From SHZI01 sp964384525 (GTDB lineage Bacteria > Pseudomonadota > Gammaproteobacteria > Steroidobacterales > GCA-2729495): 32,385 nucleotides of DNA. The DNA lies in NCBI GenBank assembly GCA_964384525.1, contig CAYLKO010000027.1, positions 1-32,385 on the forward strand. The letters run 5' to 3'. Below the pieces are notes generated by a model that was not told the origin of the DNA, did no database searches, and was given only the letters and a program-made list of their open reading frames with translations. The translations under genes and the position numbers were made by a program. Positions within the stretch are counted from its first letter, which is position 1. Each line of letters opens with the position of its first letter. Positions 24,839 to 32,385 of this stretch are shown piece by piece.

Positions 24839-26261
24839 GCGAAACCGACACGATCTGCATCGAGTTGGTCTTGCCGGCCACGCCGGTCAGCTCACCCTTG
24901 GTCACGATGACAAGGTCATCGACCTTGACATGGCCCATGTCCAGCAACACCCGGAACACTTCCTGGTAGATGCGCTCGATGTTCGTGTGGGTGATGTCGA
25001 AGGGCACCGGATACACGCCCCGGTACATCACCACCCGGCGGCGGGTCGCCTCGTGGCGCGTGAAGGCGAAGATCGGAATGTCCGACCGGATGCGCGACAT
25101 CCACAGCGGAGTGGCGCCCGACTCGGTGAGGGCAATGATCGCGGTGACCGGCAGGTGATTGGCGGTGTACATCACCGCCATGGCAATCGCTTCATCCACC
25201 GCATTGAACTGGTCATCGTTGCGGTGGCTGGGCCGGCCCAGCGTCAGGTAATAGCTCTCGGCACCCACGCAGACTTCCGCCATGGTCTTGACGGCGCGCA
25301 CGGGATAGTCGCCAACCGCCGTTTCCGCCGACAGCATCACCGCATCGGTGCCATCCAGCACCGCATTGGCGATGTCGGACACCTCGGCGCGCGTGGGCAC
25401 CTGGCTGTGAATCATCGATTCCAGCATCTGGGTCGCCGTGATCGCCACCTTGTGCCGCTGGCGGGTCAGCTTGAGGATCTTTTTCTGCAGGCCGGTCAGG
25501 CCTGCATACCCCATTTCCACACCGAGATCGCCACGCGCCACCATGACCGCGTCCGAGGCATCGATGATGCTCTCCAGGTTGTCGATGGCTTCGACACGCT
25601 CGATCTTGGCAACGATCCGCGCGGTGCCGCCGGCTTCACGCAGCAGTGCGCGCGCCTCATGCACATCATCAGCGGTGCGGACGAAGGACACGGCCAGCCA
25701 GTCCACGCCGAGCGCCGCGGCCCGCCGGACATCCTCCCGATCCTTGTCGGTCAGCGCGGGCGCCGACAGACCGCCACCCTGCTTGTTGATGCCCTTGTTG
25801 TCGGCGAGCCGGCCACCCTGGGTGACCGTGCAGTGAATCTGCGTGCCGACCACCCGATCGACCGTCAGGATGATGAAGCCGTCATCCAGCAGCAGGACAT
25901 TGCCGGCACTGACGTCCTTGCACAGGTCGGCATAGGCCACGCCGACACCTTCCAGCGTGCCGGCATCGGCATCCAGCGACGAATCGAGGATGAAGGCCTG
26001 GCCTTCGACCAGCTGGACGGCGCCATCCCGGAAACGCTGGATGCGTATTTTGGGGCCCTGCAGATCACCCAGCACGGCCACGTATTTGCCGCTGGCTTCG
26101 GCAGTCTCACGCACCATCCGCACCCGGCGCTCGCGATCTCCCGCACGCCCGTGCGAAAAATTCACCCGCACCACGTCGGCGCCGGCGGCAATCAGCCTTC
26201 CCAGGGTGTCGGGATCGTCGGTTGCGGGCCCGAGGGTTGCAATGATCTTCGTCCCGCGCAT
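24828..26261 (-). CDS. pyk: Pyruvate kinase
   Basis: A 477-residue cytoplasmic enzyme that converts PEP and ADP to pyruvate and ATP. The N-terminus MRGTKIIATLGPATDD is typical. Conserved blocks are VRVNFSHG, DLQGPKIRI, NKGINKQGG, LTDKDREDVRRAAALGVDWLAVSFVR, the catalytic Lys in IVAKIER, VMVARGDLGVEM, ATQMLESMIHSQVPTRAEVSDIANAVLDGTDAVMLSAETAVG, and the C-terminal domain ending in KTNSMQIVSV. I placed the start at the ATG at 26261; a longer open frame upstream overlaps pgk and lacks family sequence. It is 13 bp after pgk. Confidence 0.95.
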   Translation of the reverse strand: MRGTKIIATLGPATDDPDTLGRLIAAGADVVRVNFSHGRAGDRERRVRMVRETAEASGKYVAVLGDLQGPKIRIQRFRDGAVQLVEGQAFILDSSLDADAGTLEGVGVAYADLCKDVSAGNVLLLDDGFIILTVDRVVGTQIHCTVTQGGRLADNKGINKQGGGLSAPALTDKDREDVRRAAALGVDWLAVSFVRTADDVHEARALLREAGGTARIVAKIERVEAIDNLESIIDASDAVMVARGDLGVEMGYAGLTGLQKKILKLTRQRHKVAITATQMLESMIHSQVPTRAEVSDIANAVLDGTDAVMLSAETAVGDYPVRAVKTMAEVCVGAESYYLTLGRPSHRNDDQFNAVDEAIAMAVMYTANHLPVTAIIALTESGATPLWMSRIRSDIPIFAFTRHEATRRRVVMYRGVYPVPFDITHTNIERIYQEVFRVLLDMGHVKVDDLVIVTKGELTGVAGKTNSMQIVSVSREA

Positions 26262-26274
26262 GCTGGTCACCCGG

Positions 26275-27459
26275 TCACTTTCGCGTGCGTGCCCGCTCGG
26301 CGAGTACGGCGACGGCCGGCAACCCGGTGCCATCGAGATACTCGAGGAAAGCGCCGCCGCCGGTGGAAATGTAGGACATGCGGTTGACCAGCCCATACTT
26401 TTCGAGGGCCGCCAGCGTGTCACCACCACCGGCAACGCTGAACGCCGCGGAGCGGGCAATGGCCTCGGCCAGCCGTTGGGTGCCATGGCCGAACTGGTCG
26501 ATCTCGAAGACGCCGACCGGGCCGTTCCAGATGATCGTCCCCGCCTGTTTGATCAGTTTGGCGTAGGCCGCCGCCGTGCGCGGCCCGATGTCGAGAATCA
26601 GCTCGTCGGCAGCGACTTCACCGACGGCCCGGACCGCGGCCCCGGCCGACCCCGACACCCAATTCGCGACAACCCCCAACACCGGCAGAGGGATCGTGGC
26701 GCGTGTGCCCTTGCCGGTGAGCTGCCGGGCTTCGGGAATCAACGCCGCTTCGTGCAGCGACCGGCCAACCGGCTGCCCGGCTGCCGCCAGAAAAGTATTG
26801 GCAATACCGCCGCCAACGATCAGCTGATCAACCTGGCGGGCGAAGGATTTCAGGATGGTCAGCTTCGTCGACACCTTGGAGCCGCCAACGATCGCGACGA
26901 CAGGCCGGCGCGGCTGGCGCAGCACGCGATCGAGGGCCTCGAGTTCGGCCACCAGCAGCGGGCCGGCACAGGCCACGGGCGCGTAACGCGCCACCCCCTC
27001 GGTGCTGGCCTCGGCGCGATGCGCCGTACCGAAGGCATCCATGACGAAGATGTCGCCGAGCCGGGCCAGCCGGCGGGCCAGTGCCGGGGCATTCCTTTTC
27101 TCGCCCGGATTGAAGCGCACGTTCTCGCACAGCACGACTTCACCGCTGGCGATTTCGAAACCATCGAGCCAGGTGCGGATGAGCGGCACGGTGCGGCCCA
27201 GCAGCGCCGACAGATGCTGCGCAACCGGCTTCAAGGACAGCTGCGGGTCGAACTCGCCCTCCTTCGGCCGCCCGAGGTGCGACAGCAGGATGACTGCCGC
27301 GCCGCGCTCCAGCGCCAGGCGGATGGTGGGCAATGCCGCCACGATGCGCGCGTCGCTTGTGACCTTGCCGTCCTTGACCGGCACGTTGAAATCCACCCGG
27401 ATCAGCACCCGCTTGCCGGCGAGGCTCAGGTCGGTCATGTGCAGGAGCCGCGTGGTCAT
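26275..27459 (-). CDS. pgk: Phosphoglycerate kinase
   Basis: A 394-residue cytoplasmic enzyme of lower glycolysis (1,3-bisphosphoglycerate + ADP to 3-phosphoglycerate + ATP). The motifs KRVLIRVDFNVPVKDGKVTSDARI, HLGRPKEG, DIFVMDAFGTAHRAEAST, GGSKVSTKL, WNGPVGVFE, GGGDTLAAL and STGGGAFLEYLDG are all intact. Two starts are possible: ATG 27459 (MTTRLLHMTDL) and ATG 27438 (MTDLSLAGKRV). Neither has a strong ribosome-binding site. The longer form leaves a 10-bp gap after gap and suits coupling. Confidence 0.95.
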   Translation of the reverse strand: MTTRLLHMTDLSLAGKRVLIRVDFNVPVKDGKVTSDARIVAALPTIRLALERGAAVILLSHLGRPKEGEFDPQLSLKPVAQHLSALLGRTVPLIRTWLDGFEIASGEVVLCENVRFNPGEKRNAPALARRLARLGDIFVMDAFGTAHRAEASTEGVARYAPVACAGPLLVAELEALDRVLRQPRRPVVAIVGGSKVSTKLTILKSFARQVDQLIVGGGIANTFLAAAGQPVGRSLHEAALIPEARQLTGKGTRATIPLPVLGVVANWVSGSAGAAVRAVGEVAADELILDIGPRTAAAYAKLIKQAGTIIWNGPVGVFEIDQFGHGTQRLAEAIARSAAFSVAGGGDTLAALEKYGLVNRMSYISTGGGAFLEYLDGTGLPAVAVLAERARTRK

Positions 27460-27469
27460 CGTGCGGCCG

Positions 27470-28483
27470 TCACTTCGCGTTGACGAGGGCAAGCGTGGCA
27501 TCGAGCATGCGGTTCGAGAAACCCCATTCGTTGTCGTACCAGCTCAGGACCTTCACCAGCGTGCCACCTTCCACGCGGGTCTGCGTGGCATCGAATATCG
27601 AACTGCGGGGATCATGATTGAAGTCGATCGAGACGAGCGGTTCGGTGTTGTAACCGACAATGTCCTTCAGCTCGCCCTCGGATGCGGCCTTCATGATCCG
27701 GTTGATCTCGTCGACGGTCGTGGCCCGGGCGGCGGTGAAGGTGAGATCGACGAGCGAGACATTGATGGTGGGCACGCGCACCGACAAGCCGTCGAGCTTG
27801 CCGGCCAGCTCCGGCAACACGAGGCCGATCGCCGCCGCCGCACCGGTCTTGGTGGGAATCATCGAGTGGGTGGCCGACCGGGCCCGGCGCAGATCCGAAT
27901 GATAGACGTCGGTGAGCACCTGGTCGTTGGTGTAGGCATGGATGGTGGTCATCAGGCCCTGCACCACGCCGATCTGCTCATGCAGGGGCTTCACGAGTGG
28001 CGCGAGGCAGTTGGTCGTGCAGGAGGCGTTGGAAATGATCGTGTGCGAACTCTTCAGGGACTTGTGGTTCACGCCATAGACGATCGTGGCGTCCACATCC
28101 TTGCCACCCGGCGCCGAAATGATCACCTTCTTCGCCCCAGCCGCCAGATGGGCGCCGGCTTTTTCCTTGGTCGAGAACAGGCCGGTGCACTCGAGCACCA
28201 CGTCCACGCCGAGCTCGCGCCAGGGCAGTTCGGCCGGATTGCGCTTGGCCAGCACCCGGATCCGGTCGCCGTTCACGACCATGTGCTCGCCATCCACCGC
28301 GACCGTCCCCGGGAACTTGCCGTGGGCGGTGTCGTGGCGGGTCAGGTGGGCATTGGTATTGGCGTCACCCAGGTCGTTGATGGCGACGATGGAAATTTCC
28401 CCGGTGCGGCCGGATTCATACAGGGCACGGAGGATGTTCCGGCCGATGCGGCCGTAACCATTGATGGCGACTTTGACAGACAT
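27470..28483 (-). CDS. gap: Glyceraldehyde-3-phosphate dehydrogenase (type I)
   Basis: A 337-residue enzyme. The Rossmann motif INGYGRIGRN, INDLGD (an Asp that favours NAD), the catalytic Cys155 in SNASCTTNC, His182 in TTIHAYTND, and the C-terminal SWYDNEWGFSNRM are all present. The start at 28483 is preceded by AGGAG at 8 nt spacing. It lies 34 bp after tkt and 10 bp before pgk, in a tkt-gap-pgk-pyk operon that links the non-oxidative pentose phosphate route with lower glycolysis. There is no fba in the window. Confidence 0.96.
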   Translation of the reverse strand: MSVKVAINGYGRIGRNILRALYESGRTGEISIVAINDLGDANTNAHLTRHDTAHGKFPGTVAVDGEHMVVNGDRIRVLAKRNPAELPWRELGVDVVLECTGLFSTKEKAGAHLAAGAKKVIISAPGGKDVDATIVYGVNHKSLKSSHTIISNASCTTNCLAPLVKPLHEQIGVVQGLMTTIHAYTNDQVLTDVYHSDLRRARSATHSMIPTKTGAAAAIGLVLPELAGKLDGLSVRVPTINVSLVDLTFTAARATTVDEINRIMKAASEGELKDIVGYNTEPLVSIDFNHDPRSSIFDATQTRVEGGTLVKVLSWYDNEWGFSNRMLDATLALVNAK

Positions 28484-28517
28484 TCTCGAAACTCCTGGAA
28501 CGAACTCGCTATGCGTC

Positions 28518-30575
28518 TCACGCACCCAGCAAACCGAGTGCATCCTTCACGACGCGCTCGGGGGTGAAACCGAAATACTTGAACAGATCCTTCGCCGGCG
28601 CCGACTTGCCGAAGGCATCCAGCCCGATCACCAGACCCTCCGTCCCGACCCAGCGATGCCAGGTTTCAGTCACCCCGGCTTCAATGGCAATCCGGCGGGT
28701 GACCGCACGTGGCAGCACGCTCTCCTGCCAGGCGGCATCCTGGGCCGCGAACACCGTCGGGCAGGGCATCGACACCACGCGCACGCCGTGGCCCTTGCCG
28801 GCGAGCTGCGCGGCCGCGGCCATCGCCAGCTCCACTTCCGAACCGGTGGCAATCAGGATCAGGGCCGGCGGACTCGTGCCGGCCTCGAGCAGCACGTAGC
28901 CACCACGGCGAATGGCAGCCACCTGGGCGGCATCGCGCGACTGCTGCGGCAATGCCTGGCGCGTCAGCAGGAGACTGCTCGGCCCATTCGCATGCTCGAT
29001 GGCATCCTGCCACGCGACCGCCGTTTCCACGGAATCGCAGGGTCGCCAGACCCGCATGTTGGGAATGAGCCGCAGGCTGGCCGCGTGCTCCACGGACTGG
29101 TGCGTGGGGCCGTCTTCGCCGAGGCCGATCGAGTCGTGGGTGAAGACGAAGATCGAGCGCAGCTCCATCAGGGCCGCCATGCGCAAGGCGTTGCGGGCAT
29201 AGTCGGAGAAGGTCAGGAATGTACCACCGAACGGAATGTACCCGCCATGCAATGCAATGCCATTGATGGCCGCCGCCATGCCGAATTCCCGCACGCCCCA
29301 GGAGATGTAGTTGCCCGCCACCTGGTCCGGCACGACCGTCACGGCGGCCTTGGTGCGCGTGAGATTGGATCCCGTCAGGTCCGCAGATCCGCCAAACAAT
29401 TCCGGCAGGGCGGAACCGATCGCATTGAGCACATCTTCGGATGACTTGCGGGTGGCCTTCGCGGCGCGGTCGGCGGCGATGCCGGCGAGCGCTTCCGCCG
29501 CGCGTGACGGCCAGCTGTCGGGCAGCTTGCCGACGATGCGCCGATTGAATTCGGCGGCCTCGAGCGGATAGTCGCGGGCATAGGCCGCGAACAGATCCTG
29601 CCATTGGCCTTCAAGCCTGCTCCCCGCCTCGTGGGCATCCCAACCGGCGCGGATGTCGGCGGGGATCTCGAAGGGCGGCGCCGTCCAGCCCAGATTCTGG
29701 CGGGCGGCGGCGGCTTCTTCAGCACCTAGTGCTTCACCGTGCACCTTTTCGGTACCTTGCTTGTGCGGTGCGCCCCAGCCGATCACGGTCTTGCAACAGA
29801 TGAGCGAGGGCCGGCCGCTTTCCTTCTTCGCGGCCTTGATGGCTTTGTCGATCGCCGCGGCATCATGGCCATCGACATCGGCCACCACATGCCAGCCATA
29901 GGCCCGGAAGCGCGCCGGGGTATCGTCCCGAAACCAGTTCTCGACATGACCATCGATCGAGATGCCATTGTCGTCGTACAGGCAGATCAATTTGCCGAGG
30001 CCCAGCGTGCCTGCCAGGGAACAGGCTTCGTGGGAAATCCCTTCCATCAGGCAGCCATCGCCGAGAAACACCCAGGTGTGATGATCGACGACGGGGAAAC
30101 CCGGCCGATTGAATTCGGCGGCCAGCAACCGTTCCGCCAGCGCCATGCCCACCGCGTTGGCGAGGCCCTGGCCGAGGGGGCCGGTCGTGGTCTCGATGCC
30201 CAGGTGCAGATCGCGTTCGGGATGGCCCGCAGTGTGGAAGCCCAATTGGCGGAAATGGCGGATTTCATCCAGCGACAGCGGATAGCCCGTGAGATTCAAC
30301 ACGGCATACAGCAGCATCGAACCATGGCCGTTGGACAACACGAACCGGTCGCGATCGGGCCAGGCCGGATTGGCCGGGTTGTGCCGCAGGTGGTCGTTCC
30401 ATAACACCTCGGCAATATCCGCCATGCCCATGGGCATGCCGGGATGACCGGACTTGGCCTGCTCAACTGCATCCAGTGCCAGAACACGGACGGCATTGGC
30501 CAGCATCCGGCGTTCTGCGGCACTTCTGGACGTTCGGGTGGACGTTCGGGTGGACGTCCGGGCTTTATTGGTCAT
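28518..30575 (-). CDS. tkt: Transketolase
   Basis: A 685-residue thiamine-diphosphate enzyme moving two-carbon units between ketoses and aldoses. Markers in order: GHPGMPMGMADIAEVLW, SNGHGSMLLYAVL, the ThDP/Mg motif GDGCLMEGISHEACSLAG...YDDN, KTVIGWGAP, GGSADLTGSN, the catalytic Glu region WGVREFGMAAAINGIALHGG, FTHDSIGLGEDGPTHQ and the C-terminal GTEGLVIGLDAFGKSAPAKDL. The first 20 residues are a Thr/Ser/Arg extension made by a 12-bp repeat. The ATG at 30575 has GGGAG just upstream. First gene of the carbon-metabolism operon. Confidence 0.95.
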   Translation of the reverse strand: MTNKARTSTRTSTRTSRSAAERRMLANAVRVLALDAVEQAKSGHPGMPMGMADIAEVLWNDHLRHNPANPAWPDRDRFVLSNGHGSMLLYAVLNLTGYPLSLDEIRHFRQLGFHTAGHPERDLHLGIETTTGPLGQGLANAVGMALAERLLAAEFNRPGFPVVDHHTWVFLGDGCLMEGISHEACSLAGTLGLGKLICLYDDNGISIDGHVENWFRDDTPARFRAYGWHVVADVDGHDAAAIDKAIKAAKKESGRPSLICCKTVIGWGAPHKQGTEKVHGEALGAEEAAAARQNLGWTAPPFEIPADIRAGWDAHEAGSRLEGQWQDLFAAYARDYPLEAAEFNRRIVGKLPDSWPSRAAEALAGIAADRAAKATRKSSEDVLNAIGSALPELFGGSADLTGSNLTRTKAAVTVVPDQVAGNYISWGVREFGMAAAINGIALHGGYIPFGGTFLTFSDYARNALRMAALMELRSIFVFTHDSIGLGEDGPTHQSVEHAASLRLIPNMRVWRPCDSVETAVAWQDAIEHANGPSSLLLTRQALPQQSRDAAQVAAIRRGGYVLLEAGTSPPALILIATGSEVELAMAAAAQLAGKGHGVRVVSMPCPTVFAAQDAAWQESVLPRAVTRRIAIEAGVTETWHRWVGTEGLVIGLDAFGKSAPAKDLFKYFGFTPERVVKDALGLLGA
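30528..30563. repeat. Three tandem 12-bp units in the tkt 5' end
   Basis: GGACGTTCGGGT occurs at 30528 and 30540 without change, and at 30552 with two differences. In tkt (minus strand) it codes a repeated Thr-Ser-Thr-Arg-type tetrapeptide (RTSTRTSTRTS) near the N-terminus. Whole-codon units mean that copy-number change keeps the frame. Confidence 0.85.
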
Positions 30576-30638
30576 GGCACTCCCAGCGCTCCGGGACGAG
30601 TGGTGAGGAATGCTCGCGAAAGCCCGCAGCGGGCGCTC

Positions 30639-30667
30639 ATTGTCGCGTAACGTCAGCAGTGCCGCAA
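30639..30667 (-). promoter_or_regulatory. Candidate sigma-70 promoter for tkt operon
   Basis: On the minus strand, TTGCGG (30667-30662) and GACAAT (30644-30639) are separated by exactly 17 bp. The predicted start near 30632 gives a leader of about 57 nt before tkt. Each hexamer matches consensus only in part, so this is a candidate. Confidence 0.4.
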
Positions 30668-30733
30668 CGGTGGGCGAGCGGACCATCGAGGCAATGATCC
30701 CGATCAAAACGCCACTGCCGGTGAAGGAGCGCC

Positions 30734-30739
30734 TATAAT
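30734..30739 (+). promoter_or_regulatory. Candidate -10 element for metK
   Basis: A perfect TATAAT, 33 bp before the metK ATG, in the divergent tkt/metK gap. I cannot identify a good -35 (around 30711-30716). I see no SAM riboswitch consensus between it and the start codon; the leader would be only about 27 nt. Confidence 0.45.
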
Positions 30740-30772
30740 TCGTGGCCCGATCGACAGCAAAGCGGACCAGCC

Positions 30773-31945
30773 ATGCCCAGCCGAAAACTGTTCACCTCCG
30801 AATCCGTTTCCGAAGGTCATCCCGACAAGATGGCGGACCAGATCTCCGACGCCATCCTCGATGCGATTCTCGCCAAGCATCCCGAATCACGGGTGGCCTG
30901 CGAGACGCTGATCAAGACCGGCTTCGTGCTGGTGTCCGGCGAGATCACCACCGATGCATGGATCGATCTGGAAGCCCTCGTTCGCCAGGTCGTGTGCGAC
31001 ATCGGCTACGACCATTCCGACAAGGGTTTCGACGGCAATTCCTGCGGCGTGCTGAATGCCATCGGCAAACAGTCCGCGCATATCGCCCAGGGCGTCTCGC
31101 GCAAGAACAAGCGGGAACAGGGTGCCGGCGACCAGGGCATGATGTTCGGCTATGCCGCCCGGGAAACCGATGTGCTGATGCCGCTGCCCATCACGCTTGC
31201 TCATCGCCTCGTCAAGCGCCAGGCCGATCTGCGCCGCAAGGGCAAGCTGGCCTGGCTGCGACCGGATGCCAAGAGCCAGGTGACGGTGGTCTACGAAGAT
31301 GACAAGCCCGTCGGCATCGATGCGGTCGTGCTCTCGACCCAGCATGCGCCCGGCATCAAGCAGAAGGAAATCCGTGAAGCGGTCATCGAGGAAATCCTGA
31401 AGCCGGTGATCGCCAAAAAGTGGTTCTCGGCCATCCCGAACAGCAAGATCCACGTCAACCCGACCGGCGCCTTCGTGATCGGCGGACCGATGGGTGACTG
31501 TGGCCTGACGGGCCGCAAGATCATCGTCGACACCTACGGCGGCATGGCCCGCCACGGTGGCGGCGCCTTCTCGGGCAAGGACCCCACCAAGGTGGACCGT
31601 TCGGCAGCCTATGCCGCCCGCTATGTCGCGAAGAACATCGTGGCGGCGGGCCTTGCCGATCGCTGCGAGGTGCAGCTGTCCTACGCGATCGGCGTGGCGG
31701 AGCCCACCTCCGTGTATGTCGAAACCTTCGGCACCAGCGCGCTCACGGCAGACCAGCTGACCGGGATCGTGCGTCGACACTTCGATCTGACGCCCTACGG
31801 CATCCGCAGGATGCTGGATCTGCAGCGGCCGATTTACCGGGCCACGGCGGCCTACGGCCACTTTGGCCGGGAGGAACCGGATTTCACCTGGGAACGCACG
31901 GACAAGGCCGCAGCGCTGCAACGGGACAGCCGTCGCAAGCGTTGA
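30773..31945 (+). CDS. metK: S-adenosylmethionine synthase
   Basis: A 390-residue cytoplasmic enzyme that makes SAM from methionine and ATP. The ATP-binding SEGHPDKMADQISDAILDAIL, the GAGDQGMMFGYA hexapeptide region, the flexible core loop, GGPMGDCGLTGRKIIVDTYGG and the P-loop-like GGGAFSGKDPTKVDRSAAYAARY are intact. The M/C variation in GPMGDCG, where enterobacteria have GPHGDSG, resembles xanthomonad MetK from memory. Its start has only a weak ribosome-binding site. ahcY follows after 75 bp, so both halves of the SAM cycle are together. Confidence 0.96.
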   Translation: MPSRKLFTSESVSEGHPDKMADQISDAILDAILAKHPESRVACETLIKTGFVLVSGEITTDAWIDLEALVRQVVCDIGYDHSDKGFDGNSCGVLNAIGKQSAHIAQGVSRKNKREQGAGDQGMMFGYAARETDVLMPLPITLAHRLVKRQADLRRKGKLAWLRPDAKSQVTVVYEDDKPVGIDAVVLSTQHAPGIKQKEIREAVIEEILKPVIAKKWFSAIPNSKIHVNPTGAFVIGGPMGDCGLTGRKIIVDTYGGMARHGGGAFSGKDPTKVDRSAAYAARYVAKNIVAAGLADRCEVQLSYAIGVAEPTSVYVETFGTSALTADQLTGIVRRHFDLTPYGIRRMLDLQRPIYRATAAYGHFGREEPDFTWERTDKAAALQRDSRRKR

Positions 31946-31967
31946 GGCCACTGCCTGCCGAATCGAA

Positions 31968-31993
31968 CTGCCACCCAGAACCGCCACCCAGAA
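31968..31993 (+). repeat. Two tandem 13-bp units between metK and ahcY
   Basis: CTGCCACCCAGAA (31968-31980) is followed directly by CCGCCACCCAGAA (31981-31993), with a partial third unit (CTGCCC). It fills much of the 75-bp gap before ahcY. I looked here for an SAH riboswitch and did not recognise one. Confidence 0.6.
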
Positions 31994-32020
31994 CTGCCCG
32001 CATTCAAGGATCGCCACAAC

Positions 32021-32385
32021 ATGAGCACCAAACCCGTCCTGGCCCACGCAGAAGACTACCGGGTTGCCGATCAGCAGCTCGCCGCCTGGGGCCGCAAGGA
32101 AATCGCGATCGCCGAGACGGAAATGCCCGGCTTGATGGCGGTGCGAGAGGAATATGCCAAGGCCCAGCCGCTGAAGGGGGCGCGCATCGCCGGTTGCCTC
32201 CACATGACGATCCAGACCGCCGTACTGATCGAGACGCTGGCAGCCCTGGGCGCCGAGCTGCGCTGGTCGTCCTGCAACATCTTCTCCAGGCTGGATCTCT
32301 CCGCCGCGGCCTGCGCGGCCGACGGCATTCCGGTGTTCGCCTGGAAGTGTGAGACGGAAGAGTAATACTGGTGGCGCGTCGATCA
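32021..32385 (+). pseudogene. ahcY: Adenosylhomocysteinase, partial at window edge, with an in-frame stop
   Basis: The first about 85 residues match AhcY well: AWGRKEIAIAETEMPGLMAVREEYA, ARIAGCLHMTIQTAVLIETL and RWSSCNIFS. AhcY splits S-adenosylhomocysteine to adenosine and homocysteine. From about 32290 the sequence deviates: where the family has CNIFSTQDHAAAAIA it reads CNIFSRLDLSAAACA, and FAWKGETEE becomes FAWKCETEE. TAA at 32363-32365 follows, yet the next codons still read YWWRVD, close to the family's YWWCID. A GAA/GAG to TAA change thus stops a frame that continues. The window ends at 32385, so the rest is unseen. The gene may be intact in the organism if this is low-quality sequence. 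AAGGA lies 10 nt before the ATG. Confidence 0.75.

Noticed and set aside
24930..28567. Long plus-strand open frames of about 500 codons opposite pyk, pgk and gap
   Set aside because: His/Gln/Arg-rich shadow translations of highly conserved minus-strand enzymes.
31946..32020. SAH riboswitch upstream of ahcY
   Set aside because: The gap is short and mostly a 13-bp tandem repeat; I do not see the conserved GAGGAGCG-type core or its pairing partner.

Overview
The window is about 32.4 kb of GC-rich, gene-dense DNA from a Gram-negative gammaproteobacterium. Supporting evidence: the conserved LPS/Kdo block kdsD-kdsC-lptC-lptA-lptB followed by rpoN-hpf-rapZ; a cytochrome bc1 operon (petA-petB-petC) running into sspA-sspB; and a metK whose active-site wording (GGPMGDCGLTGRK) resembles my recollection of xanthomonad-type MetK. 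A Xanthomonadales/Nevskiales/Steroidobacterales-like lineage is a reasonable inference, not a proof.

Layout. (1) 82-7527, minus strand: a four-gene accessory cluster (DCC thiol-disulfide protein, saccharopine-dehydrogenase-like/DUF4166 protein, RTX-repeat lipoprotein, giant DUF2339 membrane protein). (2) 7528-9290: a decayed zone with a Sel1-repeat protein, a DUF2283 remnant, a pseudogenised BrnT/BrnA-type toxin-antitoxin pair and a perfect 19-bp inverted repeat. (3) 9294-13066, minus: sspB, sspA, petC, petB, petA, tightly packed as one operon. (4) 13231-14751, minus: murA and ibaG, divergent from (5) 14815-21239, plus: kdsD, kdsC, lptC, lptA, lptB, rpoN, hpf, rapZ. (6) 21245-22516, minus: a patatin-like phospholipase gene cut by an in-frame amber codon. 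(7) 22682-23245, plus: an exported Bcp-like peroxiredoxin. (8) 23483-30575, minus: tkt, gap, pgk, pyk and an MFS/nucleotide-carrier-like transporter, a central carbon operon. (9) 30773-32385, plus: metK and the start of ahcY, the activated-methyl cycle, running off the window.

The genes work in recognisable sets: envelope building (murA; Kdo synthesis by kdsD/kdsC; LPS export by lptCAB; envelope-precursor control by rapZ), respiration (bc1), proteolysis and stress control (sspAB, hpf), carbon flow (tkt-gap-pgk-pyk) and SAM recycling (metK-ahcY).

The most striking observations are sequence lesions inside otherwise well-conserved genes. LptB has lost the Walker B Asp, the catalytic Glu and the D-loop Asp within eight residues. 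AhcY has a cluster of replacements and a stop codon after which the family sequence resumes. The patatin gene has a lone TAG. sspB has no NTG start codon where one is needed. Some of these, especially lptB and ahcY, may be local sequence errors; the toxin-antitoxin relic looks like genuine decay. I found no CRISPR array, tRNA, rRNA, intact insertion sequence or prophage gene.
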